Source: an uncultured Saprospiraceae bacterium
Lineage (GTDB): Bacteria; Bacteroidota; Bacteroidia; Chitinophagales; Saprospiraceae
Length of the DNA stretch: 10,011 nt
NCBI GenBank assembly: GCA_937921525.1
Contig: CAKZUM010000440.1
Span: forward strand, 1 to 10,011
Reading direction: 5' to 3'
Position numbers and translations under genes: made by a program. The first letter of the stretch is position 1; each line of letters opens with the position of its first letter. The notes beneath the pieces were generated by a model, which ran no database searches, was not told the origin of the DNA, and worked only from the letters and a program-made list of their open reading frames with translations. This document shows, piece after piece, positions 1 through 6,377 of the stretch.

Positions 1-19
1 ATCTTATTTTCCTCTTGAA

Positions 20-45
20 CCTGCCTGCCAAGGCACGCAGGCAGG
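20..45. repeat. GC-rich palindromic repeat
   Basis: Perfect 9-bp arms, CCTGCCTGC at 20-28 and GCAGGCAGG at 37-45, enclose an 8-base loop. The block is much richer in G+C than the surrounding AT-rich DNA. From memory, very similar 26-base palindromes are scattered between genes in many Bacteroidota, so I read it as a dispersed repeat. No T-run follows on either strand, so it is not a canonical terminator. The rest of 1-189 shows no coding potential I can support; the upstream gene lies outside the window. Confidence 0.6.
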
Positions 46-189
46 ATCGGTCATAGTATCAACAATACTCCCGCTTTCAAGAGAAAACTAAGAAAAAAAT
101 AAGCTACCCAAGAACGTACATTTATTATCTCCTCGTTACTAGGAAAAAAAGGTATTCCAAAATAATCTAGAAAACTTCAAATTTTAATA

Positions 190-684
190 ATGGGACGTTT
201 AATTCAATTACTAATAATGTTTGGCCCGGCTATCATGCGGGCCTATAATCAATATCAAAGAAATCAATCAAGAAACAGCCGACAACAGCCTAGGAATAGA
301 GGCGGCTATGGTCAACAGCCAGGGGGATTCGGGCAACCAGGTGGCTATCAAGCACCTAGACAACGGCGCCCACCTAAGCCAGATAACTCTTTACATAAAA
401 AGAGCGGTATTGAAAAGTATAAGGAATATGACTACAAAGGAGCAATTGTAGACTTTAAAAAAGCTTTGGAAATTGATCCTTCAGATTCTAATGCACATTT
501 TAATATTGCATGTGCCTACTCTTTAATGGAGGATAAAGCCAACGCCTTTGTACATCTAGACCAAGCAGTAGCGAATGGCTTTAAAGATGTATACAGAATC
601 AAAGACCATGATGGTTTAGCTTGGTTGCGGGTGCAAAAAGGCTTCGATAAGTTTGAAAAGAACGGTTTTAGGTTGATAAAATAA
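190..684 (+). CDS. TPR-repeat protein with N-terminal hydrophobic MGRL motif
   Basis: A 164-residue protein of unknown specific role. Residues 1-18 form a short amphipathic or hydrophobic segment (MGRLIQLLIMFGP) that could be a membrane anchor. Residues 20-62 are a low-complexity linker rich in Gln, Gly, Arg and Pro. Residues 70-101 and 102-132 match two tetratricopeptide repeats (GAIVDFKKALEIDPSDSNAH, then NIACAYSLMEDKANAFVHLD). The closing segment with DGLAWLRVQKGFDKF resembles the cap that often follows terminal TPRs. TPRs bind protein partners; the partner cannot be read from the sequence. The start is the first ATG, after AT-rich leader DNA with no Shine-Dalgarno, which is normal in Bacteroidota. 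The gene 146 bases downstream starts with the same motif, which suggests a shared localisation signal or duplication. The TPR assignment is secure; the anchor function is inferred. Confidence 0.88.
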   Translation: MGRLIQLLIMFGPAIMRAYNQYQRNQSRNSRQQPRNRGGYGQQPGGFGQPGGYQAPRQRRPPKPDNSLHKKSGIEKYKEYDYKGAIVDFKKALEIDPSDSNAHFNIACAYSLMEDKANAFVHLDQAVANGFKDVYRIKDHDGLAWLRVQKGFDKFEKNGFRLIK

Positions 685-830
685 ATGTTCCTAAGTGAAT
701 TCTATGTTAAATAGGGTGACGAGCTATTCTTTTACTAGTCAGAAATATAGATTCAAACAAGTGTAGGTACTCTTGTCTAATAAAGAATGGATTGAAAGAG
801 TATTTGCAATAAAATTAAAAATCATAAATA

Positions 831-1043
831 ATGGGTAGATTATTCAGACTCTTGATCACATTTGGTCCAATGTTATATAGCATGTATAAAAAATTTGCAG
901 GCGGCCGACAAGCTAATAACAATCTTCCTCAACAACAACATCCTCAGTCAAATACTCAGTCAAATACTCAACCAACTAGAGAGGGTACAAAACAATCTGA
1001 CGGCAAATGGAAGTTTGACGAAGGAGAGAATCCTTTAGGATAA
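831..1043 (+). CDS. small protein with MGRL hydrophobic N-terminus and polar tail
   Basis: A 70-residue protein. Its first 13 residues (MGRLFRLLITFGP) match the upstream TPR protein at ten positions, and both ATGs are preceded by AATA. After about 24 residues it turns into a Gln/Asn-rich stretch; residues around 38-46 include a doubled QSNT, encoded by a 12-bp tandem DNA repeat (CTCAGTCAAATA at 943-954 and 955-966). It ends in a short charged segment (DGKWKFDEGENPLG). No domain is recognised. It may be a small membrane-associated protein or a shortened paralogue that lost the TPR region. The shared N-terminus, the following terminator and the clear start context support a real gene despite its size. 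Confidence 0.68.
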   Translation: MGRLFRLLITFGPMLYSMYKKFAGGRQANNNLPQQQHPQSNTQSNTQPTREGTKQSDGKWKFDEGENPLG

Positions 1044-1083
1044 AATAGCTACTTGTTGAAGTTATTTAAAATAGCTTCTGTAC

Positions 1084-1117
1084 AAAAAAAGCATGGTGAA
1101 ATCACCATGCTTTTTTT
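1084..1117. terminator. symmetrical Rho-independent terminator
   Basis: A perfect 9-bp stem (GCATGGTGA at 1091-1099, TCACCATGC at 1102-1110) is flanked by an A-run at 1084-1090 and a ten-base T-run at 1111-1120. It sits 40 bases after the stop of the small MGRL gene. Because an A-run precedes and a T-run follows, it should also work for minus-strand transcripts arriving from the esterase side. Confidence 0.9.
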
Positions 1118-1151
1118 TTTGGAAGCGTATGTTCAGGGCACTTTCCTGAAA

Positions 1152-1182
1152 TTGATCGGATCACTTGCAGTGGTCCGATCAA
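1152..1182. repeat. 14-bp-stem hairpin
   Basis: TTGATCGGATCACT (1152-1165) pairs with AGTGGTCCGATCAA (1169-1182) around the loop TGC, with a single T:G position at 1161:1173. A smaller hairpin, TTCAGG/CCTGAA at 1132-1150, directly precedes it, and CCACT/AGTGG at 1201-1213 follows. No T-run follows, so it is not an obvious terminator. Its inner part overlaps the left outer end of the inverted-repeat element described next. Confidence 0.7.
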
Positions 1183-1566
1183 GCTGCACGTTTCATCCGT
1201 CCACTGGAAGTGGAATGTCGTCAACTTAAGGAACTAGATCTCTAAATACGCATAATTCAACGCAGATTTAAATGATTTTATAGGTCGCCTTTATTAGATG
1301 TGTTCCCTAGGTCGAGAGCGTGACATACCTGTATGGTGGCTTTCAACTGTCAACATCCTTCACGACCTACAAAAATCCATATAGCTACAAAGTAGCTCCA
1401 TATTGGAGTAGGACATAATTAGTAATAAAAAAAGTCAACGCCTAGATACACGACCTACAAAAATCCAAAAAAAATCCGTGTAGCTACGAAGTAGCTCCGC
1501 GTTGAATTATGTCTTATAAGCTGCCTAGTTTTTCTTAAGTTGACGACATTCTACTGTAAGTGATCC
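1158..1566. mobile_element. non-coding inverted-repeat element (MITE-like)
   Basis: The left end carries GAATGTCGTCAACTTAAG at 1213-1230, and its exact reverse complement lies at 1534-1551 (18/18). Outside this, GGATCACTTGCAGTGG at 1158-1173 matches the complement of 1551-1566 at 14 of 16 positions, with 39 extra bases (1174-1212) on the left. Inside, CATAATTCAACGC at 1251-1263 is exactly inverted at 1499-1511. No open reading frame of useful length lies within. The layout resembles a miniature, transposase-less element or a nest of several. I found no convincing target duplication, so the exact ends are uncertain; an alternative left boundary is near 1201. Confidence 0.55.
1361..1497. repeat. 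direct repeat unit with GTAGCT hairpin, two copies
   Basis: CACGACCTACAAAAATCC occurs at 1361-1378 and again at 1449-1466 without mismatch. Each copy is followed by a hairpin AGCTAC/GTAGCT: 1383-1388 with 1392-1397 (loop AAA), and 1482-1487 with 1491-1496 (loop GAA). The second copy has an extra A-rich insertion ending in ATCC. The two units lie inside the larger inverted-repeat element and look like an independent dispersed module duplicated there. Confidence 0.65.
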
Positions 1567-1613
1567 AATAAATTGGCTATTCCAACTTCATTTTAACACT
1601 CAAATAAATTAAA

Positions 1614-3899
1614 CTATTGAATAAAAAACTTACTAGTTTTATTCGTACCATCCTCAAAATAAGCATTCAAAAAATACATTCCTTGAGCAGTACTATCTAA
1701 TTGTATAGATTGATTTGCTTTCCAGTTTTTAACGTTTACAGTTTGTATTAACTGTCCTTGTTGAGAAAATACTTTAATATAATTAGTGGCTTTGGGTAAC
1801 TGGACTTGAAGGTGATCTACCACAAAAGTTGGAAACACCTTAAATTCTCGTTCAACTTCATTGGTACTTACCCTATTTCTACGACTCGTTTCTTCTGTCA
1901 AATTACCTACCGTAATTACACGCTCTTTGTTACAAACTTCTTGATAAGCAGCACTGTAATGTTTTGCAACGACTCTGTAAGAACCTCTTCCTACTGGAAC
2001 CGTAATATCCCCACTACCACAGGCATCTCCCCAACAATTAAAATAACTAATACTCCAATCTTCTGATAAGACCAATAAAGAACCAATCGTTGCTTGATCT
2101 AAACCACTAACGACCACGCCGCTTGAATTAGTCGAAATATTAATATTATCACAGCTATTACCATTGCTAGAACTTGGTGGTTCTTCTTGTGGTGTAGTTG
2201 ACCCAGACCCATCGACTGTATAAAAATCTTCTACCTTACAGATCAATTGCCAGTTGGCAGAGAGTAATTGTACTCTAACAAAGTATTTTCCAACAGCAAG
2301 ATTATTAATTGTTTTTGTAGGTCCATTACAGTCTCCATTACAACTAAATGCAGAAGTCCAGTCAGCCCTAAATACCTGTATCGTTACAATTGGTGCGTTC
2401 AAACCACTAAGTGTAATAGAACTAGCCCCCATACCTACCGTCACGTCACCACAGTTAGTTGGCGTGGGAGTCGGAGTCGGAGTAGGGGTAGGAGTAGGAG
2501 TAGGATCATCTGGTAGATTAACGGATGTAGTTCCTAGACTTACAGGGAAATCATAGAAAGATAATAGACCAACGTTATTCGAATTATACACCCAGTTTCT
2601 AGCACTTCCAATATGCGCTAAATAGGTAATGCCTTGTAAAGAGGAAACAGCAGAAGACAAAGTTAATCTAAGTTCATTCCCAACTATTCTACCACTAGTA
2701 ACTCTTGCTGAAGATCCTTCTAGTGTAAATTCTGACCAAGGGTTTCCTGAATAGGAAAGACTAGAAGTGTTGTCAAATTCTAATTTTATTTCTCGAGAAG
2801 AAGTTAAGGTAGCTTTGCTAATAGCAGGCGCCTCTACATTAGTTTTACTAACACCATAAATATCTCTATCAATCAATTCATATAACCGCTGCGCTAATGG
2901 TTGATACCCTCTCTCAAAAGGGAAATGACAACCATCATGATCTGCATTAGTAGTACTCATAATTCCTACATCATATAGCTCTTCCGCTAATTGGCGTTGC
3001 GCTTCCATTGGGTATGGCTTTACATGGCTACAAGAACCGAATCGTATCTGGTAGATATAAGTTCTAGTAGGATTATAGTCTTGTTTCCAAGCTTGATGTA
3101 ATTGTTTAAACGAATTCTTATATTCTGAGATGGACGTTTCCCAACCATCCGTTTCTCCTTGAAACCAAATTATACTAGCAACTTTTTTATTAAAACCACC
3201 ATCTTCTAATCGTCTTTTTAGTGTTCCATAATTACCAGCATTAGGATTACTGTTATTTCTTAAAAAATAAGAAATGAACTTACCGCCTTCTGCTTGATTA
3301 AAAATGGCAACAGGTATTCTTTTCTTTTGAATAATCGTTTTTGCTAAATGAGCACCCCATTGTCCAGGGAAAGAATATTGCATCAATTTCCACCCATTTT
3401 CATAAGTTCTCGCAAAGTCGTCAAAATCTGCAGGTTTGGCAGCAGCATAGGCTAAGGCATTGGATTGACCATTTATTAAAATAATGTCTCCTACCACTAC
3501 TCTATTGGCACTTTTCAATAAAGTTTTTGTCCCATCTCGATCGCCGTATAACTCAAATTTATAGTTTGACAACTCCGCAGGAATTCTTACCGAAAAAGAA
3601 AAAGAGGAGCGTCCGCCAGAGTAATATAAGTTCCTACTTTGATCAAACACTACATTTGATTCTTTATACACTTTAAGGGATAGTTTTGTGTAGCCCGTGT
3701 ATTGTGCAATAGTTCCATTGACAGGAATACTTGCATGGTTACTGGATATTTCCCTTTGGTATAACTGCTCATTCTTTGGAAAAGATGTATAGCTAGTTTG
3801 CGCCGCCAAGGACAACGTACCTAAAAGGCATAAGCCATACACAACTAAAGACCATAACTGTTTTTTGCAAACAAATAGTAGGGTTGATGAAAATCTCAT
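1614..3899 (-). CDS. secreted SGNH/sialate O-acetylesterase-type hydrolase with T9SS sorting domain
   Basis: A 761-residue secreted enzyme, probably removing acetyl groups from sugars or polysaccharides. Residues 1-34 form a signal peptide ending LSLAAQ. The esterase domain (about 130-350) shows the SASA/CE6 motifs: GQSN at 144-147 with the nucleophile Ser146, WFQGETDG at 245-252, and DHDGCH at 320-325 supplying the likely Asp-His pair. A beta-rich domain covers about 357-460. A Pro-Thr linker lies at about 465-481, followed by two related four-cysteine domains (about 483-562 and 583-664). The tail, about 685-761 (FKVFPTF... GMYFLNAYF... KFFIQ), is a type A Por/T9SS sorting domain. I chose the ATG at 3899 over a GTG at 3935 because it places the signal peptide at the N-terminus. 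The acetyl-sugar substrate is inferred; only the fold and triad are visible. Confidence 0.9.
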   Translation of the reverse strand: MRFSSTLLFVCKKQLWSLVVYGLCLLGTLSLAAQTSYTSFPKNEQLYQREISSNHASIPVNGTIAQYTGYTKLSLKVYKESNVVFDQSRNLYYSGGRSSFSFSVRIPAELSNYKFELYGDRDGTKTLLKSANRVVVGDIILINGQSNALAYAAAKPADFDDFARTYENGWKLMQYSFPGQWGAHLAKTIIQKKRIPVAIFNQAEGGKFISYFLRNNSNPNAGNYGTLKRRLEDGGFNKKVASIIWFQGETDGWETSISEYKNSFKQLHQAWKQDYNPTRTYIYQIRFGSCSHVKPYPMEAQRQLAEELYDVGIMSTTNADHDGCHFPFERGYQPLAQRLYELIDRDIYGVSKTNVEAPAISKATLTSSREIKLEFDNTSSLSYSGNPWSEFTLEGSSARVTSGRIVGNELRLTLSSAVSSLQGITYLAHIGSARNWVYNSNNVGLLSFYDFPVSLGTTSVNLPDDPTPTPTPTPTPTPTPTNCGDVTVGMGASSITLSGLNAPIVTIQVFRADWTSAFSCNGDCNGPTKTINNLAVGKYFVRVQLLSANWQLICKVEDFYTVDGSGSTTPQEEPPSSSNGNSCDNINISTNSSGVVVSGLDQATIGSLLVLSEDWSISYFNCWGDACGSGDITVPVGRGSYRVVAKHYSAAYQEVCNKERVITVGNLTEETSRRNRVSTNEVEREFKVFPTFVVDHLQVQLPKATNYIKVFSQQGQLIQTVNVKNWKANQSIQLDSTAQGMYFLNAYFEDGTNKTSKFFIQ
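2461..2505. repeat. hexanucleotide microsatellite encoding Pro-Thr linker
   Basis: An imperfect tandem of GGAGTC/GGAGTA/GGGGTA hexamers. Read on the minus strand it encodes about eight Pro-Thr dipeptides linking the catalytic half of the esterase to its cysteine-rich domains. Because each unit is two codons, slippage changes linker length without shifting the frame. Confidence 0.8.
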
Positions 3900-3935
3900 T
3901 AATTCAACATTTAAAATAACATTTACAATAATCAC

Positions 3936-4355
3936 CAGGATGGAGGGAAGAATTCTATAGTTAAAGTTGCATATGAAATATCGTAATATTTCATCACAGA
4001 AAAATCTGTAATAAATTGGTTACTGCATCATACTACAATGAAACAAGTAATTCTTATTCCTAATATGTTTAATACGGAGACTTAGTAAGTTAGACGGGAG
4101 ATGTTATTTGATACGATGTGGATGGATCTCAGATGAAGATTTGACTCTGAGAGAGAGGGGAAAGACTTATTCGCAATATACATGAAATTTGAACAAATTG
4201 AAAGTGTTTTTTAAAATAACTCTAGGAAGTTGTTTAAAAATGTATTATTTGCAAGTCAAAATCGATACCTTATTTTTCACTCGTTATTAAGCATTCTAAA
4301 ACTCAATAATTATTTGTTCTTTTACGTAGCAATAATGTTTATTCCACTTTTTTCG
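3936..4355. other. gene-free region between divergent genes
   Basis: No open reading frame with plausible composition is present. It must carry the promoter of the minus-strand esterase. The only structure I can support is a small palindrome at 3974-3993 (TGAAATAT, loop CGTA, ATATTTCA), about 75 bases before the esterase ATG; it could be an operator or just AT-rich coincidence. I found no clear Bacteroidota -33/-7 promoter pair. Confidence 0.4.
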
Positions 4356-4364
4356 TTTGGTGAA
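4356..4364. repeat. left target-site duplication of MITE
   Basis: TTTGGTGAA, repeated in the same orientation at 4518-4526 immediately outside the opposite terminal repeat. The perfect abutment to TAGGGC on one side and GCCCTA on the other fixes the insertion ends. Confidence 0.85.
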
Positions 4365-4517
4365 TAGGGCGAACGAAAAGTCGTTTTTATAATATGTATT
4401 TAGTGGAAGAAAGTTACAAACTTTCAAAATATTAGGTTGAAGTTACAAACTTCAACCATCGACCCAAACATTTTCCAATGAATTACATATTACGATTTTG
4501 ACTTTTCGTTTGCCCTA
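4365..4517. mobile_element. 153-bp MITE with 9-bp target duplication
   Basis: The element begins TAGGGC and ends GCCCTA. Its outer 18 bases (4365-4382, TAGGGCGAACGAAAAGTC) match the complement of 4500-4517 at 17 positions. After a divergent gap the match resumes with TAATATGTA (4390-4398 against 4484-4492), giving imperfect arms of about 34 bp. It is flanked exactly by TTTGGTGAA at 4356-4364 and 4518-4526, a 9-bp target-site duplication. There is no coding capacity, so it needs a transposase from elsewhere. It sits about 105 bases before the cystathionine gamma-synthase start and may carry or displace its promoter. The family of the parent insertion sequence is not identified. Confidence 0.85.
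4409..4457. repeat. two hairpins sharing loop TACAA inside the MITE
   Basis: GAAAGT-TACAA-ACTTTC (4409-4425) and GGTTGAAGT-TACAA-ACTTCAACC (4435-4457) are both perfect stems and share the core AGTTACAAACT. They lie in the centre of the MITE and look like a duplicated palindromic unit. No T-run follows, so a terminator role is not shown. Confidence 0.7.
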
Positions 4518-4526
4518 TTTGGTGAA
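4518..4526. repeat. right target-site duplication of MITE
   Basis: Second copy of TTTGGTGAA, identical to 4356-4364. The lack of mismatches suggests that the insertion is not very old. Confidence 0.85.
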
Positions 4527-4622
4527 AATTAAATCTTGATTGTCAAAGTTTTATAAGCATTCTCAATTCTCAATTCTACATTCAGAATTCAGACTAATAC
4601 ATAAACGAACTAATCCAAAACA

Positions 4623-5774
4623 ATGAAATTCGGAACTAAAGTAATCCATGCAGGTATCGAACCAGATCCAGCAACAGGGGCCATCATGACGCCTATTTAC
4701 CAAACCTCGACCTATGCACAAGAGGCCGTTGGTAAAAATAAAGGGTATGCATACGCTAGGACGCATAATCCTACCAGATCTGTTTTGGAAAAGAATTTGG
4801 CAGCACTCGAAAATGGCGTAGATGCTATTTGCTTTAGTAGCGGATTAGCAGCAATGGATGCTATACTGAGACTACTAAAGCCCGGAGATGAAGTAATAGC
4901 CTCCAATGATTTATATGGTGGATCCTATCGGTTAATGAAAACCGTATTTGAGCCTTATGGAATCAAGTCTGTATTAGTGGATTTAGATACGCCAGAAAAC
5001 ATTAGAAAACACCTCAATAAAAAGAAGACAAAGTTAGTATGGTTAGAAACACCCACTAATCCGATGCTCAATATTATTGATATTAAAGCAATCTGTGCTA
5101 TAGTCAAAGAATATGGGGATATTATGATTTGTGTGGACAATACTTTTGCCTCTCCTTATTTGCAAAATCCAATAGACTTAGGAGCAGATATGGTTTGTCA
5201 TTCTGCAACTAAATATCTAGGAGGTCACTCTGACGTAGTGATGGGTGCAGTAGTGGTGAAGACGGAAGATTTATCAAAAAAATTACATTATTTACAAAAT
5301 GCAGTTGGTGCGATTCCCGGCCCACAGGATTGTTTCCTCGTCCTGAGAGGAATCAAAACTTTGCATCTTCGGGTAGAGCGTTCGTGTAAGAATGCAAAAA
5401 AAATAGCTAAATTTTTGAAAGCACATCCAAAAGTGGGGAAAGTGTATTATCCCGGTTTCAAAGATCATCCTAACCATGCCATCGCAAAGGAACAGATGAG
5501 CGATTTTGGAGGAATGATCTCTTTTGATATTCAAGGAGGCAGTGCGGAAGATGCTATGAAAATACTAAGTACGACTCATCTTTTTACCTTAGCAGAATCA
5601 TTAGGTGGGGTTGAATCTCTGATAGGCCATCCCGCCACCATGACTCATGGCGCTATACCTAAAAAAGAAAGACTCAAGATTGGCTTGACCGATTCGCTAA
5701 TCCGTCTAAGTGTAGGTATAGAAGATGTAAAAGATTTGATTAATGATCTAGAGATCGCTTTAAGAAATGTTTAG
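4623..5774 (+). CDS. metB: cystathionine gamma-synthase (PLP-dependent trans-sulfuration enzyme)
   Basis: A 383-residue cytoplasmic enzyme of the Cys/Met metabolism PLP family, full length for the group. It would join cysteine to an activated homoserine ester to make cystathionine for methionine synthesis. Visible residues: the phosphate-binding YARTHNPTR at 44-52 (Tyr44, Arg46), SSGLAAMDA at 72-80, the ring-stacking Tyr98 in DLYGG, Asp172 in VDNTF contacting the pyridine nitrogen, and the Schiff-base Lys197 in SATKYLGGHSD. The segment LAESLGGVESLIGHPATMTH near 330-350 resembles MetB (Val where cystathionine gamma-lyases usually have Phe). Lyase or O-acetylhomoserine sulfhydrylase activity cannot be excluded, since these paralogues are hard to separate. 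The start ATG follows AT-rich DNA without a Shine-Dalgarno. The KdsC-like gene begins 24 bases after the stop. Confidence 0.9.
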   Translation: MKFGTKVIHAGIEPDPATGAIMTPIYQTSTYAQEAVGKNKGYAYARTHNPTRSVLEKNLAALENGVDAICFSSGLAAMDAILRLLKPGDEVIASNDLYGGSYRLMKTVFEPYGIKSVLVDLDTPENIRKHLNKKKTKLVWLETPTNPMLNIIDIKAICAIVKEYGDIMICVDNTFASPYLQNPIDLGADMVCHSATKYLGGHSDVVMGAVVVKTEDLSKKLHYLQNAVGAIPGPQDCFLVLRGIKTLHLRVERSCKNAKKIAKFLKAHPKVGKVYYPGFKDHPNHAIAKEQMSDFGGMISFDIQGGSAEDAMKILSTTHLFTLAESLGGVESLIGHPATMTHGAIPKKERLKIGLTDSLIRLSVGIEDVKDLINDLEIALRNV

Positions 5775-5798
5775 TAACAATCTCTAATTTTCTTTTCA

Positions 5799-6299
5799 AT
5801 GAACAATGTAGAAAAATTTAAGAAAATAAAGGCATTCGTTTTTGATGTGGATGGAGTGCTTTGTAATCAGCATATTTTTGTTTTTGAAAATGGACAAATC
5901 ATGCGGCAATTACATCAAAAAGATTTAACTGCTTTGAAGATTGCTATCCAACACGAGTATAAAATTGCCTTCATTTCTGGAGGTAATTTAACCCATCTTA
6001 CTCCCACTTTTAAGGATTTAGGAATTACGGATATTTATCATCTGTCTAGAGATAAAAAGGAAGATTATCAAGAGTTTACAAATATCCATGATTTGGAAGA
6101 TACGGAAGTGTTGTATATGGGGGATGATTTGCCAGACTATCAAGTGATGAGGCTAGTGGGTATGCCGACCTGTCCTAAATCTGCTGTTCCTGAAATTAAA
6201 GAGATTTCCTTATTTGTATCGCCAAGTAATGGTGGAGAGGGATGTGTTAGGGATGTTATTGAAAAGGTACTTCGGATTCATAGGAAGTGGCTAAAGTGA
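5799..6299 (+). CDS. kdsC: KdsC-like HAD phosphatase (3-deoxy-D-manno-octulosonate 8-phosphate phosphatase)
   Basis: A 166-residue cytoplasmic HAD-superfamily phosphatase of the short, cap-less KdsC type, expected to release phosphate from Kdo-8-phosphate during LPS core synthesis. Motif I is FDVDGVL with the nucleophile Asp16 and Asp18. Motif II is ISGGN at 59-63. The motif III Lys is 86 or 87 in SRDKKED. Motif IV is MGDDLPD at 107-113. The C-terminal NGGEGCVRDVIEKVL is typical of the Bacteroidota form. Oddity: relatives usually read (T/S)GGR or TGR at motif II, where Arg helps bind substrate; here the position is Asn63. The usual Kdo-8-P specificity is therefore less certain. It lies 24 bases after the metB-like gene and 78 bases before maf, in the same direction, consistent with co-transcription; the kdsC-maf pairing is one I recall in Bacteroidota. 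Confidence 0.87.
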   Translation: MNNVEKFKKIKAFVFDVDGVLCNQHIFVFENGQIMRQLHQKDLTALKIAIQHEYKIAFISGGNLTHLTPTFKDLGITDIYHLSRDKKEDYQEFTNIHDLEDTEVLYMGDDLPDYQVMRLVGMPTCPKSAVPEIKEISLFVSPSNGGEGCVRDVIEKVLRIHRKWLK

Positions 6300-6315
6300 G
6301 TATTATGCGTTCGTA

Positions 6316-6348
6316 AGACTTGGTAAGTTTTAGAAACTTCCCAAGTCT
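6316..6348. repeat. long hairpin between kdsC-like gene and maf
   Basis: AGACTTGGTAAGTTT (6316-6330) pairs with AAACTTCCCAAGTCT (6334-6348) around the loop TAG, with one mismatch (T6324/C6340). It lies 17 bases after the kdsC-like stop and about 30 before the maf start. A short run ending GTTTT occurs at 6355-6360, too far away for a classical terminator. It may be a dispersed palindrome, an mRNA-stabilising hairpin or a weak attenuator. Confidence 0.7.
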
Positions 6349-6377
6349 ACATCTCGTTTTATAAAAATCTCCGTATC

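Noticed and set aside
1132..1213. Three successive hairpins as an attenuator or riboswitch
   Set aside because: No gene follows in the plus direction, no known riboswitch core is visible, and part of the structure is explained by the adjoining inverted-repeat element.
1806..2556. Plus-strand open frames of 82-100 codons opposite the esterase gene
   Set aside because: They are antisense shadows of a well-supported coding frame; their translations are low-complexity or lack any domain-like composition.
3900..3935. GTG start at 3935 for the esterase
   Set aside because: It would add 12 residues before an otherwise standard signal peptide; the ATG at 3899 gives the expected short charged N-region.
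4253..4264. AAGTCAAAATCG matching inverted at 4493-4504, possible second MITE fragment
   Set aside because: Only 12 bases match, with no extension and no target duplication; a chance match in AT-rich DNA is plausible.
4563..5534. Minus-strand open frames inside the cystathionine gamma-synthase region
   Set aside because: The plus frame carries every catalytic motif of the family; the antisense products are cysteine- and serine-rich shadows.
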